The notes: generated from the sequence alone by a model not told the origin. 64,000 nt of DNA from Megalopta genalis (GCF_051020955.1 NC_135020.1:292501-356500); one strand, 5' to 3'; numbered from the stretch's first letter, positions 22,712-35,870 are shown. Translations and numbers: made by a program.

Positions 22712-22941
22712 TTGTCCTCGTTGTTGTTGTCCTTGCTGTTCTTGTTGTTGTTGTCCTTGTTGTTCTTGTTGTGCTTGTTGTTCTTGTTGATCTTGTTGTT
22801 CTTGTTGCTCTTGTTGCTCTTGTTGCTCTTGTTGTTCTTGTTGTTCTTGTTGTTGTTGTTGCTGTTGTTGTTCTTGTTGTTCATGTTGTTGTTGTTCTGG
22901 TTGATGTTGTTGTTCTTGTTCTTGTTTTTCTTGTTGTTCTT

Positions 22942-22972
<31 letters not shown>

Positions 22973-23346
22973 CTCTTGTTGTTGTTCTTGTTGTTCTTGT
23001 TGTTGTTGTTCATGCGGTTCTTGTTGTTGTTGCTCTTGCTGTTCTTGTTCTTGTTGTCCTTGTTGTTCTTTCTGTTCTTGTTGTTCTTGTTGATGTTGTT
23101 GTTCTTGCTGTTCTTGTTGTTCTTGTTGTTCTTGTTGTTCTTGTTGTTCTTGTTGTTATTGTTGCTCTTGTTGCTCTTGTTGTTCTTGTTGTTCTTCTTG
23201 TTCTTGTTATTCTTTTTGTCCTTGTTGTTCTTGCTGTTGTTGTTCCCGTTGTTCTTGTTGTAGTTGTTCTTGTTGTTGTTGTTGTTGTTCTTGTTCTTGT
23301 TGTTCATGTTGTTGTGGTTCTGGTAGATGTTGTTGTTCTTGTTCTT

Positions 23347-23377
<31 letters not shown>

Positions 23378-23865
23378 TTCTTGTTGTTCTTGTTGTTCTT
23401 GTTGTTCTTGTTGTTCTTGTTGTTCTTGTTGTTCTTGTTGTTCTTGTTGTTCTTGTTGTTCTTGTTGTTCTTGTTGTTCTTGTTGTTCTTGTTGTTCTTG
23501 TTGTTCTTGTTGTTCTTGTTGTTCTTGTTGTTCTTGTTGTTCTTGTTGTTCTTGTGGTTCTTGTTGTTCTTGTTGTTCTTGTTGTTCTTGTTGTTCTTGT
23601 TGTTCTTGTTTTTCTTGTTGTTCATGTTGCTGTTGTTCTTGTTGATCTTGTTGTAGTTGTTCTTGTTGTTCTTGTTGATCTTGTTGTTGTTCTTGTTGTT
23701 CTTGTTGTTCTTGTTGTTCTTGTTGTTCTTGTTGTTCTTGTTGTTCTTATTGTTCTTGTTGTTCTTGTTGTTCTTGTTGCTCTCGTCGTTGTTGCTCCCG
23801 TTGTTCCGGTTCTTGTTGTTCTTGTTGTTGTGTTCCCGTTGTTCTTGTTCTTGTTGTTGTTGTTC

Positions 23866-23898
<33 letters not shown>

Positions 23899-24057
23899 TT
23901 GTTCTTGTTGTTCTTGTTGTTCTTGTTGTTCTTGTTGTTCTTGTTGTTCTGGTTGTTCTGGTTGTTCTTGTTGTTCTTGTTGTTCTTGTTGTTCTTGTCG
24001 TTCTTGTTGTTTTTGCTGTTCATGTTGTTCTTGTTGTTCTTCTTGTTGATGTTCTAG
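22712..24057. repeat. B-unit 6
   Basis: Carries the private ttgtcctcgttg start, ttcatgcggttc near 23010, ttctggtagatg near 23320, a 190-base pure tract (23363-23554) ended by ttgtggttc, then block A with ttccggttcttg. Its near-identical copy is 30324-31678. Confidence 0.8.
23363..23554. repeat. Pure 9-mer tract in B-unit 6
   Basis: About 190 bases, closed by ttgtggttc. The copy at 30975-31175 has one unit more, so the length changed after the 7.6 kb duplication. Confidence 0.8.
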
Positions 24058-24152
24058 TTGTCCTTGTTGTTGTTGTCCTTGTTGTTCTTGTTGTGCTTGT
24101 TGTTCTTGTTGATCTTGTTGTTCTTGTTGCTCTTGTTGCTCTTGTTGCTCTT

Positions 24153-24201
<49 letters not shown>

Positions 24202-24914
24202 TTGTTCTCGTTGTTCTTGTTTTTGTGGTTCTTGTTGTTGTTGTTCTTGGCGTTGGGGTTCTTGTTGTACCTGTTGTTGTTGTTGTTCTTGTTGTTCTTG
24301 TTGTTCTTGTTGTTGTTGTTCATGTGGTTCTTGTTGTTGTTGCTCTTGCTGTTCTTGTTCTTGTTGTCCTTGTTGTTCTTTCTGTTCTTGTTGTTCTTGT
24401 TGATGTTGTTGTTCTTGCTGTTCTTGTTGTTCTTGTTGTTCTTGTTGTTCTTGTTGTTCTTGTTGTTCGTGTTGTTCTTGTTGTTATTGTTGCTCTTGTT
24501 GCTCTTGTTGCTGTTGTTGTTCTTGTTGTTCTGGTTGTTGATGTTCATGTTGTTCATGTTGTTGTTGTTCTTTTTGTTGTTGTTGTTGTTGTTGTTGTTC
24601 TGGTTGTCGATGTTCTTGTTGTTCATGTTGTTGTTGTTCTTGATGTTCTTGTTGTTCTTGTTGTTCTTTTTGTTCTTGGTGTTCTTGGTGTTCTTGTTGT
24701 TCTTGTTGTTCTAGTTGTTGTTGTTGTTGTTGTTGTTGTTGTTCTTGTTGTTGTTCTCGTTGTTCCCGTTGTTCTCGTTGTTCTTGTTGTTCTTTTTGCT
24801 CTTGTTGTTCTTGTTGTCCTTGTTGTTGTTGTTGCTGTTGTTGTTCTTGTTGTTCATGTTGTTGTTGTTCTGGTTGATGTTGTTGTTCTTGTTCTTGTTT
24901 TTCTTGTTGTTCTT

Positions 24915-24945
<31 letters not shown>

Positions 24946-25284
24946 CTCTTGTTATTGTTCTTGTTGTTCTTGTTGTTGTTGTTCATGCGGTTCTTGTTGT
25001 TGTTGCTCTTGCTGTTCTTGTTCTTGTTGTCCTTGTTGTTCTTTCTGTTCTTGTTGTTCTTGTTGTTGTTGTTGTTGTTCTTGCTGTTCTTGTTGTAGAT
25101 GTTGTTTTTGTTGATCTTGTTGTTCTTGTTGTTGTTCTTGTTGTTGTTCTTGTTGTTGTTGTTGTTGTTCTTGCTGTTCTTGTTGTAGTTGCTGTTGCTG
25201 TCCTTGTTATTGTTGTAGTTCTTGTTGTTCTTGTTGTTCTTGTTGTTCTTGTTGTTCTTGTTGTTCTTGTTGTTCTTGTTATTC

Positions 25285-25319
<35 letters not shown>

Positions 25320-25632
25320 CTTGTTGTTCTTGTTGTTCTTGTTGTTCTTGTTGTTCTTGTTGTTCTTGTTGTTCTTGTTGTTCTTGTTGTTCTTGTTGTT
25401 CTTGTTGTTCTTGTTGTTCTTGTTGTTATTGTTGCTCTTGTTGCTCTTGTTGCTGTTGTTGCTGTTGTTGTTCTTGTTGCTCTGGTTGTTGATGTTCTTG
25501 TTGTTCATGTTGTTGTTGTTCTTTTTGTTCTTGTTGTTGTTGTTGTTGTTGTTCAGGTTGTTGATGTTCTTGTTGTTCTTGTTGTTCTTGTTGTTCTTTT
25601 TGTTCTTGGTGTTCTTGGTGTTCTTGTTGTTC

Positions 25633-25673
<41 letters not shown>

Positions 25674-25977
25674 CTCGTTGTTCCCGTTGTTCTCGTTGTT
25701 CTCGTTGTTCTTGTTGTTCTTTTTGCTCTTGTTGTTCTTGTTGTCCTTGTTGTTGTTGTTGCTGTTGTTGTTCTTGTTGTTCATGTTGTTGTTGTTCTGG
25801 TTGATGTTGTTGTTCTTGTTCTTGTTTTTCTTGTTGTTCTTGTTGTTCTTGTTGTTCTTGTTGTTATTGTTGCTCTTGTTGCTCTTGTTGTTCTTGTTGT
25901 TCTTCTTGTTCTTGTTATTCTTTTTGTCCTCGTTGTTCTTGCTGTTGTTGTTCCCGTTGTTCTTGTTGTTGTTGTTC

Positions 25978-26015
<38 letters not shown>

Positions 26016-26634
26016 CTTGTAGTTCTTGTTGTTGTTGTTGTTGTTATTGTTGTTGTTGTTGTAGTTGTTCTGGTTGTTCTTGTTGTTCTTGTTTTTTCCG
26101 GTTGTGCTTGTTGTTCTTGTTGTTCCGGTTGTTCTTGTTGTTCTTGTTCTTGTTGTTCTTGTTGTTCTTGCTGTTCATGTTGTCTTGTTGTCCTTGTTGT
26201 TGTAGTTGTTCTTGTTGCTCTTGTTGTTCTTGCTGTTCTGGTTGTTCTTGCTGTTCTGGTGGTTCATGCTGTTCTGGTTGTTCTTGTTGTTCTCGTTGTT
26301 CTCGTTGTTCTCGTTGTACTCGTTGTTCTCGTTGTTCTTGTTGTTCTTGTTGTTCTTGTTGTTCTTGTTGTTCTTGTTGTTGTTGTTCTTGTTGTTCTTG
26401 TTGTTCTTGTTGTTCTTCTTGTTGTTGTTGTTGTTCTTGTTGTTGTTCTAGTTGTTCTTGTTGTTGTTGTTCTGGTTGTTCTTGTTGTTCCGGTTGTTCT
26501 TGTTGTTCTTTTTGTTCCGGTTGTTCTTGTTGTTCTTGTTGTTCTTGTTGTTCTTGTTGTTCTTGTTGTTCTTGTTGTTCTTGTTGTTTTTGCTGTTCAT
26601 GTTGTTCTTGTTGTACTTCTTGTTGTTGTTCTAG
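24058..26634. repeat. B-unit 7 (long)
   Basis: Long unit of the B-unit 1 type, marked by ttcttggcgttgggg and ttgtacctgttg near 24250-24270, both repeated 7621 bases downstream. The P-module is near 26255, with the one-base gain near 26096 and loss near 26182. Confidence 0.8.
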
Positions 26635-26726
26635 TTGTCCTTGTTGTTGTTGTCCTTGTTGTTCTTGTTGTTGTTGTCCTTGTTGTTCTTGTTGTGCTTG
26701 TTGTTCTTATTGATCTTGTTGTTCTT

Positions 26727-26757
<31 letters not shown>

Positions 26758-27236
26758 CTCTTGTTGTTCTGGTTGTTGTTCTTGTTGTTCTTGTTGTTGT
26801 TGTTCATGCGGTTCTTGTTGTTGTTGCTCTTGCTGTTCTTGTTCTTGTTGTCCTTGTTGTTCTTTCTGTTCTTGTTGTTCTTGTTGTTGTTGTTGTTGTT
26901 CTTGCTGTTATTGTTGTAGATGTTGTTTTTGTTGATCTTGTTGTTCTTGTTGTTGTTCTTGTTGTTCTTGCTGTTCTTGTTGTAGTTGTTGTTGCTGTCC
27001 TTGTTATTGTTGTAGTTCTTGATGTTCTTGTTGTTCTTGTTGTTCTTGTTGTTCTTGTTGATATTGTTGATCTTGTTGTTCTTGTTGTTCTTGTTGTTCT
27101 TGTTGTTCTTGTTGTTCTTATTGTTCTTGTTGTTCTTGTTGTTCTTGTTGCTCTCGTCGTTGTTGCTCCCGTTGTTCTGGTTCTTGTTGTTCTTGTTGTT
27201 GTGTTCCCGTTGTTCTTGTTCTTGTTGTTGTTGTTC

Positions 27237-27269
<33 letters not shown>

Positions 27270-27419
27270 TTGTTCTTGTTGTTCTTGTTGTTCTTGTTGT
27301 TCTTGTTGTTCTGGTTGTTCTGGTTGTTCTTGTTGTTCTTGTTGTTCTTGTTGTTCTTGTCGTTCTTGTTGTTTTTGCTGTTCATGTTGTTCTTGTTGTT
27401 CTTCTTGTTGATGTTCTAG
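26635..27419. repeat. B-unit 8 (short)
   Basis: Paralogue of 34241-35034. It differs visibly by ttgatattgttg here versus ttgttattgttg there (near 27060 and 34668). It ends in block A. Confidence 0.8.
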
Positions 27420-27538
27420 TTGTCCTTGTTGTTGTTGTCCTTGTTGTTCTTGTTGTTGTTGTCCTTGTTGTTCTTGTTGAGCTTGTTGTTCTTGTTGATC
27501 TTGTTGTTCTTGTTGCTCTTGTTGCTCTTGTTGCTCTT

Positions 27539-27587
<49 letters not shown>

Positions 27588-28099
27588 TTGTTCTCGTTGT
27601 TCTTGTTTTTGTTGTTCTTGTTGTTGTTGTTCTTGGCGTTGTGGTTCTTGTTGTTCCTGTTGTTGTTGTTGTTCTTGTTGTTCTTGTTGTTGTTGTTCAT
27701 GTGGTTCTTGTTGTTGTTGCTCTTGCTGTTCTTGTTCTTGTTGTCCTTGTTGTTCTTTCTGTTCTTGTTGTTCTTGTTGATGTTGTTGTTCTTGCTGTTC
27801 TTGTTGTTCTTGTTGTTCTTGTTGCTCTCGTCGTTGTTGCTCCCGTTGTTCTGGTTCTTGTTGTTCTTGTTGTTGTGTTCCCGTTGTTCTTGTTCTTGTT
27901 GTTGTTGTTCTTGTTGTCGTTGTTGTTGTTGTTGTTCTTGTTGTTCTTGTTGTTCTTGTTGTTCTTGTTGTTCTTGTTGTTCTGGTTGTTCTGGTTGTTC
28001 TGGTTGTTCTTGTTGTTCTTGTTGTTCTTGTTGTTCTTGTCGTTCTTGTTGTTTTTGCTGTTCATGTTGTTCTTGTTGTTCTTCTTGTTGATGTTCTAG
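27420..28099. repeat. B-unit 9 (short, deleted)
   Basis: About 0.68 kb. The left half follows B-unit 3, including ttgttgagcttg, then joins block A directly near 27826. It recurs as 35035-35711. It has three ttctggttg motifs after block A. Confidence 0.8.
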
Positions 28100-28227
28100 T
28101 TGTCCTTGTTGTTGTTGTCCTTGTTGTTCTTGTTGTTGTTGTCCTTGTTGTTCTTGTTGTGCTTGTTGTTCTTGTTGATCTTGTTGTTCTTGTTGCTCTT
28201 GTTGCTCTTGTTGTTCTTGTTGTTCTT

Positions 28228-28258
<31 letters not shown>

Positions 28259-30043
28259 TTGTTCTCGTTGTTCTTGTTTTTGTTGTTCTTGTTGTTGTTG
28301 TTCTTGGCGTTGTGGTTCTTGTTGTTCCTGTTGTTGTTGTTGTTCTTGTTGTTCTTGTTGTTGTTGTTCATGTGGTTCTTGTTGTTGTTGCTCTTGCTGT
28401 TCTTGTTCTTGTGGTCCTTGTTGTTCTTTCTGTTCTTGTTGTTCTTGTTGATGTTGTTGTTCTTGCTGTTCTTGTTGTTCTTGTTGTTCTTGTTGTTCTT
28501 GTTGTTCTTGTTGTTCGTGTTGTTCTTGTTGTTATTGTTGCTCTTGTTGCTCTTGTTGCTGTTGTTGTTCTTGTTGTTCTGGTTGTTGATGTTCATGTTG
28601 TTCATGTTGTTGTTGTTCTTTTTGTTGTTGTTGTTGTTGTTGTTGTTGTTCTGGTTGTCGATGTTCTTGTTGTTCATGTTGTTGTTGTTCTTGATGTTCT
28701 TGTTTTTCTTGTTGTTCTTTTTGTTCTTGGTGTTCTTGGTGTTCTTGTTGTTCTTGTTGTTCTAGTTGTTGTTGTTGTTGTTGTTGTTGTTGTTCTTGTT
28801 GTTGTTCTTGTTGTTCCCGTTGTTCTCGTTGTTCTCGTTGTTCTTGTTGTTCTTTTTGCTCTTGTTGTTCTTGTTGTCCTTGTTGTTGTTGTTGCTGTTG
28901 TTGTTCTTGTTGTTCATGTTGTTGTTGTTCTGGTTGATGTTGTTGTTCTTGTTCTTGTTTTTTTGTTGTTCTTGTTGTTCTTGTTGTTCTTGTTGTCCTT
29001 GTTGTTGTTGTTGCTGTTGTTGTTCTTGTTGTTCATGTTGTTGTTGTTCTGGTTGATGTTGTTATTCTTGTTCTTGTTTTTCTTGTTGTTCTCGTTGTTC
29101 TCGTTGTTCTTGTTGTTCTTTTTGCTCTTGTTGTTCTTGTTGTCCTTGTTGTTGTTGTTGCTGTTGTTGTTCTTGTTGTTCATGTTGTTGTTGTTCTGGT
29201 TGATGTTGTTGTTCTTGTTCTTGTTTTTCTTGTTGTTCTTGTTGTTCTTGTTGTTCTTGTTGTTCTTGTTGTTGTTGTTGTTGTTGTTGTTCTAGTTGTT
29301 CTTGTTGTAGTTGTTCTGGTTGTTCTTGTTGTTCTTGTTGTTCCGGTTGTTCTTGTTGTTCTTGTTGTTCCAGTTGTTCTTGTTGTTCTTGTTCTTGTTG
29401 TTCTTGTTGTTCTTGCTGTTCATGTTGTCTTGATGTCCTTGTTGTTGTAGTTGTTCTTGTTGCACTTGTTGTTCTTGCTGTTCTGGTTGTTCTTGCTGTT
29501 CTGGTGGTTCATGCTGTTCTGGTTGTTCTTGTTGTTCTCGTTGTTCTCGTTGTTCTCGTTGTACTCGTTGTTCTCGTTGTTCTTGTTGTTCTTGTTGTTC
29601 TTGTTGTTCTTGTTGTTGTTGTTGTTGTTGTTGTTCTTGTTGTTCTTGTTGTTCTTCTTGTTGTTCTTGTTGTTCTTGTTGTTCCGGTTGTTCTTGTTGT
29701 TCTTTTTGTTCCGGTTGTTCTTGTTGTTCTTGTTGTTCTTGTTGTTATTGTTGCTCTTGTTGCTCTTGTTGCTGTTGTTGTTCTTGTTGTTCTGGTTGTT
29801 GATGTTCTTGTTGTTCATGTTGTTGTTGTTCTTTTTGTTCTTGTTGTTGTTGTTGTTGTTCTGGTTGTTGATGTTCTTGTTGTTCATGTTGTTGTTGTTC
29901 TTGATGTTCTTGTTGTTCTTGTTGTTCTTTTTGTTCTTGGTGTTCTTGGTGTTCTTGTTGTTCTTGTTGTTCTAGTTGTTGTTGTTGTTGTTGTTGTTGA
30001 TGTTCTTGTTGTTCTTGTTGTTCTTGTTGTTCTTGTTGTTCTT

Positions 30044-30074
<31 letters not shown>

Positions 30075-30323
30075 TTCTTGTTGTTCTTGTTGTTCTTGTT
30101 GTTCTTGTTGTTCTTGTTGTTCTTGTTGTTCTTGTTTTTCTTGTTGTTCATGTTGCTGTTGTTCTTGTTGATCTTGTTGTAGTTGTTCTTGTTGTTCTTG
30201 TTGATCTTGTTGTTCTGGTTGTTCTGGTTGTTCTTGTTGTTCTTGTTGTTCTTGTTGTTCTTGTCGTTCTTGTTGTTTTTGCTGTTCACGTTGTTCTTGT
30301 TGTTCTTCTTGTTGATGTTCTAG
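28100..30323. repeat. B-unit 10 ending at a duplication junction
   Basis: Contains ttgtggtccttg, a T7 stretch near 28957 that removes one base, the triplicated segment, a Q-module with ttccggttg followed by ttccagttg, and the rare ttgatgtcc and ttgcacttg variants. Near 30213 it jumps from ttgatcttgttgtt to ctggttgttctgg, skipping about 230 bases that contain block A in the copy at 35712-38165. Confidence 0.8.
28950..28970. other. Register break type 4 (T7 stretch)
   Basis: cttgtttttttgttg in place of cttgtttttcttgttg, one base shorter. Copies lie near 28957, 36570 and 60152, all in units carrying ttgtggtccttg. Confidence 0.75.
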
Positions 30324-30553
30324 TTGTCCTCGTTGTTGTTGTCCTTGCTGTGCTTGTTGTTGTTGTCCTTGTTGTTCTTGTTGTGCTTGTTGTTCTTGTT
30401 GATCTTGTTGTTCTTGTTGCTCTTGTTGCTCTTGTTGCTCTTGTTGTTCTTGTTGTTCTTGTTGTTGTTGTTGCTGTTGTTGTTCTTGTTGTTCATGTTG
30501 TTGTTGTTCTGGTTGATGTTGTTGTTCTTGTTCTTGTTTTTCTTGTTGTTCTT

Positions 30554-30584
<31 letters not shown>

Positions 30585-30958
30585 CTCTTGTTGTTGTTCT
30601 TGTTGTTCTTGTTGTTGTTGTTCATGCGGTTCTTGTTGTTGTTGCTCTTGCTGTTCTTGTTCTTGTTGTCCTTGTTGTTCTTTCTGTTCTTGTTGTTCTT
30701 GTTGATGTTGTTGTTCTTGCTGTTCTTGTTGTTCTTGTTGTTCTTGTTGTTCTTGTTGTTCTTGTTGTTATTGTTGCTCTTGTTGCTCTTGTTGTTCTTG
30801 TTGTTCTTCTTGTTCTTGTTATTCTTTTTGTCCTTGTTGTTCTTGCTGTTGTTGTTCCCGTTGTTCTTGTTGTAGTTGTTCTTGTTGTTGTTGTTGTTGT
30901 TCTTGTTCTTGTTGTTCATGTTGTTGTGGTTCTGGTAGATGTTGTTGTTCTTGTTCTT

Positions 30959-30989
<31 letters not shown>

Positions 30990-31486
30990 TTCTTGTTGTT
31001 CTTGTTGTTCTTGTTGTTCTTGTTGTTCTTGTTGTTCTTGTTGTTCTTGTTGTTCTTGTTGTTCTTGTTGTTCTTGTTGTTCTTGTTGTTCTTGTTGTTC
31101 TTGTTGTTCTTGTTGTTCTTGTTGTTCTTGTTGTTCTTGTTGTTCTTGTTGTTCTTGTTGTTCTTGTTGTTCTTGTGGTTCTTGTTGTTCTTGTTGTTCT
31201 TGTTGTTCTTGTTGTTCTTGTTGTTCTTGTTTTTCTTGTTGTTCATGTTGCTGTTGTTCTTGTTGATCTTGTTGTAGTTGTTCTTGTTGTTCTTGTTGAT
31301 CTTGTTGTTGTTCTTGTTGTTCTTGTTGTTCTTGTTGTTCTTGTTGTTCTTGTTGTTCTTGTTGTTCTTATTGTTCTTGTTGTTCTTGTTGTTCTTGTTG
31401 CTCTCGTCGTTGTTGCTCCCGTTGTTCCGGTTCTTGTTGTTCTTGTTGTTGTGTTCCCGTTGTTCTTGTTCTTGTTGTTGTTGTTC

Positions 31487-31519
<33 letters not shown>

Positions 31520-31678
31520 TTGTTCTTGTTGTTCTTGTTGTTCTTGTTGTTCTTGTTGTTCTTGTTGTTCTGGTTGTTCTGGTTGTTCTTGTTGTTCTTG
31601 TTGTTCTTGTTGTTCTTGTCGTTCTTGTTGTTTTTGCTGTTCATGTTGTTCTTGTTGTTCTTCTTGTTGATGTTCTAG
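30324..31678. repeat. B-unit 11, copy of 22712-24057
   Basis: Near-identical to B-unit 6, with ttgctgtgcttg in place of ttgctgttcttg near 30350. Its pure tract is one 9-mer longer (30975-31175, about 201 bases). Confidence 0.8.
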
Positions 31679-31773
31679 TTGTCCTTGTTGTTGTTGTCCT
31701 TGTTGTTCTTGTTGTGCTTGTTGTTCTTGTTGATCTTGTTGTTCTTGTTGCTCTTGTTGCTCTTGTTGCTCTT

Positions 31774-31822
<49 letters not shown>

Positions 31823-32535
31823 TTGTTCTCGTTGTTCTTGTTTTTGTGGTTCTTGTTGTTGTTGTTCTTGGCGTTGGGGTTCTTGTTGTACCTGTTGTTG
31901 TTGTTGTTCTTGTTGTTCTTGTTGTTCTTGTTGTTGTTGTTCATGTGGTTCTTGTTGTTGTTGCTCTTGCTGTTCTTGTTCTTGTTGTCCTTGTTGTTCT
32001 TTCTGTTCTTGTTGTTCTTGTTGATGTTGTTGTTCTTGCTGTTCTTGTTGTTCTTGTTGTTCTTGTTGTTCTTGTTGTTCTTGTTGTTCGTGTTGTTCTT
32101 GTTGTTATTGTTGCTCTTGTTGCTCTTGTTGCTGTTGTTGTTCTTGTTGTTCTGGTTGTTGATGTTCATGTTGTTCATGTTGTTGTTGTTCTTTTTGTTG
32201 TTGTTGTTGTTGTTGTTGTTCTGGTTGTCGATGTTCTTGTTGTTCATGTTGTTGTTGTTCTTGATGTTCTTGTTGTTCTTGTTGTTCTTTTTGTTCTTGG
32301 TGTTCTTGGTGTTCTTGTTGTTCTTGTTGTTCTAGTTGTTGTTGTTGTTGTTGTTGTTGTTGTTCTTGTTGTTGTTCTCGTTGTTCCCGTTGTTCTCGTT
32401 GTTCTTGTTGTTCTTTTTGCTCTTGTTGTTCTTGTTGTCCTTGTTGTTGTTGTTGCTGTTGTTGTTCTTGTTGTTCATGTTGTTGTTGTTCTGGTTGATG
32501 TTGTTGTTCTTGTTCTTGTTTTTCTTGTTGTTCTT

Positions 32536-32566
<31 letters not shown>

Positions 32567-32905
32567 CTCTTGTTATTGTTCTTGTTGTTCTTGTTGTTGT
32601 TGTTCATGCGGTTCTTGTTGTTGTTGCTCTTGCTGTTCTTGTTCTTGTTGTCCTTGTTGTTCTTTCTGTTCTTGTTGTTCTTGTTGTTGTTGTTGTTGTT
32701 CTTGCTGTTCTTGTTGTAGATGTTGTTTTTGTTGATCTTGTTGTTCTTGTTGTTGTTCTTGTTGTTGTTCTTGTTGTTGTTGTTGTTGTTCTTGCTGTTC
32801 TTGTTGTAGTTGCTGTTGCTGTCCTTGTTATTGTTGTAGTTCTTGTTGTTCTTGTTGTTCTTGTTGTTCTTGTTGTTCTTGTTGTTCTTGTTGTTCTTGT
32901 TATTC

Positions 32906-32937
<32 letters not shown>

Positions 32938-33241
32938 CTTGTTGTTCTTGTTGTTCTTGTTGTTCTTGTTGTTCTTGTTGTTCTTGTTGTTCTTGTTGTT
33001 CTTGTTGTTCTTGTTGTTCTTGTTGTTCTTGTTGTTATTGTTGCTCTTGTTGCTCTTGTTGCTGTTGTTGCTGTTGTTGTTCTTGTTGCTCTGGTTGTTG
33101 ATGTTCTTGTTGTTCATGTTGTTGTTGTTCTTTTTGTTCTTGTTGTTGTTGTTGTTGTTGTTCAGGTTGTTGATGTTCTTGTTGTTCTTGTTGTTCTTGT
33201 TGTTCTTTTTGTTCTTGGTGTTCTTGGTGTTCTTGTTGTTC

Positions 33242-33279
<38 letters not shown>

Positions 33280-33583
33280 CTCGTTGTTCCCGTTGTTCTC
33301 GTTGTTCTCGTTGTTCTTGTTGTTCTTTTTGCTCTTGTTGTTCTTGTTGTCCTTGTTGTTGTTGTTGCTGTTGTTGTTCTTGTTGTTCATGTTGTTGTTG
33401 TTCTGGTTGATGTTGTTGTTCTTGTTCTTGTTTTTCTTGTTGTTCTTGTTGTTCTTGTTGTTCTTGTTGTTATTGTTGCTCTTGTTGCTCTTGTTGTTCT
33501 TGTTGTTCTTCTTGTTCTTGTTATTCTTTTTGTCCTCGTTGTTCTTGCTGTTGTTGTTCCCGTTGTTCTTGTTGTTGTTGTTC

Positions 33584-33621
<38 letters not shown>

Positions 33622-34240
33622 CTTGTAGTTCTTGTTGTTGTTGTTGTTGTTATTGTTGTTGTTGTTGTAGTTGTTCTGGTTGTTCTTGTTGTTCTTGTTT
33701 TTTCCGGTTGTGCTTGTTGTTCTTGTTGTTCCGGTTGTTCTTGTTGTTCTTGTTCTTGTTGTTCTTGTTGTTCTTGCTGTTCATGTTGTCTTGTTGTCCT
33801 TGTTGTTGTAGTTGTTCTTGTTGCTCTTGTTGTTCTTGCTGTTCTGGTTGTTCTTGCTGTTCTGGTGGTTCATGCTGTTCTGGTTGTTCTTGTTGTTCTC
33901 GTTGTTCTCGTTGTTCTCGTTGTACTCGTTGTTCTCGTTGTTCTTGTTGTTCTTGTTGTTCTTGTTGTTCTTGTTGTTCTTGTTGTTGTTGTTCTTGTTG
34001 TTCTTGTTGTTCTTGTTGTTCTTCTTGTTGTTGTTGTTGTTCTTGTTGTTGTTCTAGTTGTTCTTGTTGTTGTTGTTCTGGTTGTTCTTGTTGTTCCGGT
34101 TGTTCTTGTTGTTCTTTTTGTTCCGGTTGTTCTTGTTGTTCTTGTTGTTCTTGTTGTTCTTGTTGTTCTTGTTGTTCTTGTTGTTCTTGTTGTTTTTGCT
34201 GTTCATGTTGTTCTTGTTGTACTTCTTGTTGTTGTTCTAG
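31679..34240. repeat. B-unit 12, copy of 24058-26634
   Basis: Shares ttcttggcgttgggg, ttgtacctg and the gttttttccggttgtgc break with B-unit 7. Length differences are small (ttg)n and 9-mer changes, for example in the (ttg)n stretches near 32910 and 33250. Confidence 0.8.
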
Positions 34241-34332
34241 TTGTCCTTGTTGTTGTTGTCCTTGTTGTTCTTGTTGTTGTTGTCCTTGTTGTTCTTGTTG
34301 TGCTTGTTGTTCTTATTGATCTTGTTGTTCTT

Positions 34333-34363
<31 letters not shown>

Positions 34364-34842
34364 CTCTTGTTGTTCTGGTTGTTGTTCTTGTTGTTCTTGT
34401 TGTTGTTGTTCATGCGGTTCTTGTTGTTGTTGCTCTTGCTGTTCTTGTTCTTGTTGTCCTTGTTGTTCTTTCTGTTCTTGTTGTTCTTGTTGTTGTTGTT
34501 GTTGTTCTTGCTGTTATTGTTGTAGATGTTGTTTTTGTTGATCTTGTTGTTCTTGTTGTTGTTCTTGTTGTTCTTGCTGTTCTTGTTGTAGTTGTTGTTG
34601 CTGTCCTTGTTATTGTTGTAGTTCTTGATGTTCTTGTTGTTCTTGTTGTTCTTGTTGTTCTTGTTGTTATTGTTGATCTTGTTGTTCTTGTTGTTCTTGT
34701 TGTTCTTGTTGTTCTTGTTGTTCTTATTGTTCTTGTTGTTCTTGTTGTTCTTGTTGCTCTCGTCGTTGTTGCTCCCGTTGTTCTGGTTCTTGTTGTTCTT
34801 GTTGTTGTGTTCCCGTTGTTCTTGTTCTTGTTGTTGTTGTTC

Positions 34843-34875
<33 letters not shown>

Positions 34876-35034
34876 TTGTTCTTGTTGTTCTTGTTGTTCT
34901 TGTTGTTCTTGTTGTTCTGGTTGTTCTGGTTGTTCTTGTTGTTCTTGTTGTTCTTGTTGTTCTTGTTGTTCTTGTCGTTCTTGTTGTTTTTGCTGTTCAT
35001 GTTGTTCTTGTTGTTCTTCTTGTTGATGTTCTAG
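34241..35034. repeat. B-unit 13, copy of 26635-27419
   Basis: Same landmark order as B-unit 8, with one extra 9-mer near the end of block A and ttgttattgttg where B-unit 8 has ttgatattgttg. Confidence 0.8.
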
Positions 35035-35153
35035 TTGTCCTTGTTGTTGTTGTCCTTGTTGTTCTTGTTGTTGTTGTCCTTGTTGTTCTTGTTGAGCTTG
35101 TTGTTCTTGTTGATCTTGTTGTTCTTGTTGCTCTTGTTGCTCTTGTTGCTCTT

Positions 35154-35202
<49 letters not shown>

Positions 35203-35711
35203 TTGTTCTCGTTGTTCTTGTTTTTGTTGTTCTTGTTGTTGTTGTTCTTGGCGTTGTGGTTCTTGTTGTTCCTGTTGTTGTTGTTGTTCTTGTTGTTCTT
35301 GTTGTTGTTGTTCATGTGGTTCTTGTTGTTGTTGCTCTTGCTGTTCTTGTTCTTGTTGTCCTTGTTGTTCTTTCTGTTCTTGTTGTTCTTGTTGATGTTG
35401 TTGTTCTTGCTGTTCTTGTTGTTCTTGTTGTTCTTGTTGCTCTCGTCGTTGTTGCTCCCGTTGTTCTGGTTCTTGTTGTTCTTGTTGTTGTGTTCCCGTT
35501 GTTCTTGTTCTTGTTGTTGTTGTTCTTGTTGTCGTTGTTGTTGTTGTTCTTGTTGTTCTTGTTGTTCTTGTTGTTCTTGTTGTTCTTGTTGTTCTGGTTG
35601 TTCTGGTTGTTCTGGTTGTTCTTGTTGTTCTTGTTGTTCTTGTTGTTCTTGTCGTTCTTGTTGTTTTTGCTGTTCATGTTGTTCTTGTTGTTCTTCTTGT
35701 TGATGTTCTAG
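35035..35711. repeat. B-unit 14, copy of 27420-28099
   Basis: Matches B-unit 9 throughout. The (ttg)n run inside its block A is one triplet shorter. Confidence 0.8.
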
Positions 35712-35839
35712 TTGTCCTTGTTGTTGTTGTCCTTGTTGTTCTTGTTGTTGTTGTCCTTGTTGTTCTTGTTGTGCTTGTTGTTCTTGTTGATCTTGTTGTT
35801 CTTGTTGCTCTTGTTGCTCTTGTTGTTCTTGTTGTTCTT

Positions 35840-35870
<31 letters not shown>

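Larger units (their letters stand above)
22600..30212. repeat. Left copy of a 7.6 kb tandem duplication
   Basis: Five successive units (starts 22712, 24058, 26635, 27420, 28100) recur in the same order and spacing at 30324, 31679, 34241, 35035 and 35712, offset 7606-7621 bases. The left limit is placed at the ttctggttg cluster near 22600, because that is where the copy junction at about 30213 re-enters the pattern. The limits are good to a few tens of bases. Confidence 0.85.
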